This document shows, piece by piece, positions 62,877-64,000 of a stretch of 64,000 nucleotides of DNA. The stretch spans positions 310,001-374,000 of the forward strand of contig NZ_JAGIOF010000001.1 in assembly GCF_017876535.1 (NCBI RefSeq), given 5' to 3'. Source of the DNA: Paeniglutamicibacter kerguelensis (GTDB taxonomy: Bacteria > Actinomycetota > Actinomycetes > Actinomycetales > Micrococcaceae). A program made the translations under genes and the position numbers. Position 1 is the first letter of the stretch. Every line of letters begins with the position of its first letter. The notes under the pieces were generated by a model. The model made no database searches. It was not told the DNA's origin and saw nothing but the letters and a program-made list of their open reading frames with translations.

Positions 62877-64000
62877 TTAGCCCCAGAGCACCGGCATCTT
62901 GGTCATGCCGCGGAAGACCCAGCCCGCGTCGACGGTCTCGGCGCTTGGATCGAGGCGCAGGTTCGGCAGCTTCTCGAACACCGACGGCATGGCAATCTGG
63001 GCGACCTGTGCCCTGGCGATCCAGGTGCCGGCGCAGAAGTGCACGCCGCCGCCGAAGCCCAGGTGCGGCTTCTTGGGGCGGAAGATGTTGAAGGTTTCCG
63101 GGTCCTCGAAGACCTCCGGGTCGCGGTTTGCGGCGCCGAGCACCACACCCAAGCGAGCGCCCTTGGGCAGCCTGACCCCGCCCAGGACCAGGTCGGTGGT
63201 GGTTTCGCGCGGGTACATGCCGATCGGGGCGACCCAGCGCACCGACTCCTCGAAGGCGACGGCGTGCAGCTTCGGGTCCGCCTTCACCGCGGCCAGCTGT
63301 TCCGGGTTGTTCAGCAGCGCCCACACGGTGGTGGCAAGCACGTCGCGCGGCTCGTTCAACCCGCCGCCGATGGTCATCTTGAGGTTGGCACGGATGGCCT
63401 CCAGCGGGATCGGCATGGAAGCCAAGCCCGAAAGCAGCGACTGATCGGGGTTCTTGGCCAGGTGGGGCAGCATCTCGTCGATGGCGGCGTCGACCTCGTC
63501 GGAGGATGCCTTCGCCTTGGCCCAGACCTCGGGGTCGTCGGCGTAGTTGCCGGTCCCATCGATCAGCGTTTGGCTCCAGCGCTGCATGTCCTGCTGGGTG
63601 GCGTTGTGGAAGCCCATGATCAGCCGGAGGTTTTCACCGGTGTAGGGGGCCGCATAGTCCCAGACGAAGTCGGCGCCTGGGCCCTTGGCCAAAAGTTCGG
63701 AGAGGTACTTCTCGTTGTTGGCCTCGAAAATGGCGTTCCAGTGCTTCTTGATGGTGCCCGGGCGCAGGGTGGATCCGTAGGCATCGCGGTCGACCTGGTG
63801 CTCGGGGTTGTCCTTGCGGAGCATGGAATGTCCCATCGAGCGCTTCATCAGCGAGTTGTGTTCGTTGGCGGAGAAGCGCGCCTCGTCCTGCTCGATCTCG
63901 TGGCATGCGGCATAGGATGTGACCATATAGCGATTGACGGCCGGGACCCAATGCACGGGGGATTCCTCGCGCATCCGCTGGTAGATCGGGAACGGGTTCT
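62877..64000 (-). CDS. Cytochrome P450, N-terminus beyond the window (partial)
   Basis: A P450 missing its N-terminus. The frame stays open past 63974 to the window edge with NPFPIYQRMREESPVHW, the usual start region, so the first codons lie beyond 64000. Landmarks are the ExxR motif in EESVRWVAPIG and the heme loop FGGGVHFCAGTW with its axial cysteine. The I-helix reads GGGLNEPRD in place of the common (A/G)GxDT, so the proton-relay Thr is absent, as in a few P450 groups. Neighbours supply its ferredoxin and reductase. Substrate unknown, but carrier and LysR context suggests a catabolic hydroxylase. Confidence 0.9.
   Translation of the reverse strand, partial: NPFPIYQRMREESPVHWVPAVNRYMVTSYAACHEIEQDEARFSANEHNSLMKRSMGHSMLRKDNPEHQVDRDAYGSTLRPGTIKKHWNAIFEANNEKYLSELLAKGPGADFVWDYAAPYTGENLRLIMGFHNATQQDMQRWSQTLIDGTGNYADDPEVWAKAKASSDEVDAAIDEMLPHLAKNPDQSLLSGLASMPIPLEAIRANLKMTIGGGLNEPRDVLATTVWALLNNPEQLAAVKADPKLHAVAFEESVRWVAPIGMYPRETTTDLVLGGVRLPKGARLGVVLGAANRDPEVFEDPETFNIFRPKKPHLGFGGGVHFCAGTWIARAQVAQIAMPSVFEKLPNLRLDPSAETVDAGWVFRGMTKMPVLWG

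Overview
The window looks like chromosome of a high-GC actinobacterium, most likely a Micrococcaceae member of the Arthrobacter / Paeniglutamicibacter type. This is inferred from a monomeric NADP isocitrate dehydrogenase, a PerM/DUF6350 membrane protein near purN and purH, SAM and ZTP riboswitches, a DtxR/IdeR-type iron box, a DUF222/HNH (13E12-like) endonuclease, strong GC codon bias and many genes whose -10 hexamer lies 6-9 nt before the start codon, as expected for leaderless mRNAs. A species cannot be named from the sequence alone. No rRNA, tRNA, CRISPR array, transposase or prophage gene was recognised.

Layout. 1-10.4 kb: the end of a membrane protein, then a divergent cluster. On the minus strand lie a peptide-type ABC importer (binding protein, two permeases, fused ATPase) and a ROK sugar kinase. 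On the plus strand lie a ROK repressor, an M81 (MlrC-like) metallopeptidase and CutC. 10.5-16 kb: a small unknown protein, hpaH-hpaI of the homoprotocatechuate lower pathway, a TSUP exporter, the PerM-like protein, a DinB-like protein and a small membrane protein. 16.2-21.8 kb: a second peptide/nickel-type ABC importer operon. 21.9-31.3 kb: a YbaK-like protein, purN, a frameshifted HNH endonuclease, an MFS carrier, a very acidic DUF4303-like protein, an ECF sigma/anti-sigma pair facing a lipoprotein gene, then purH. 31.6-35.5 kb: icd and dgt.

35.8-42.2 kb is a methionine block: a SAM riboswitch, metF, metE, then metY and metB. 42.3-47.9 kb holds small housekeeping genes, including a thioredoxin-like protein, a Gfo/Idh/MocA oxidoreductase, a gamma-carbonic anhydrase, OsmC, purU and a flavin monooxygenase. 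48-50.4 kb is a ZTP riboswitch followed by glyA and folD. Together with purN, purH, purU and metF/metE this makes the window rich in one-carbon and folate metabolism.

50.6-54.4 kb has a DesK/DesR-like two-component system, a SHOCT membrane protein and an acyl desaturase, suggesting membrane-fluidity control. 54.7-58.6 kb is an iron-box-controlled ferric iron ABC importer. 58.7 kb to the end is a catabolic-looking set: an MHS-family carrier, a LysR regulator, ferredoxin reductase, [2Fe-2S] ferredoxin and a cytochrome P450 cut by the window edge.

The observations most worth following are the ROK/M81/CutC/peptide-ABC cluster with a palindromic candidate operator, the mirror-image TGAACC-N16-CGTC promoters between the ECF sigma factor and the lipoprotein, the desaturase/two-component neighbourhood, the 11-bp-arm palindrome upstream of icd, and the large set of apparently leaderless genes.
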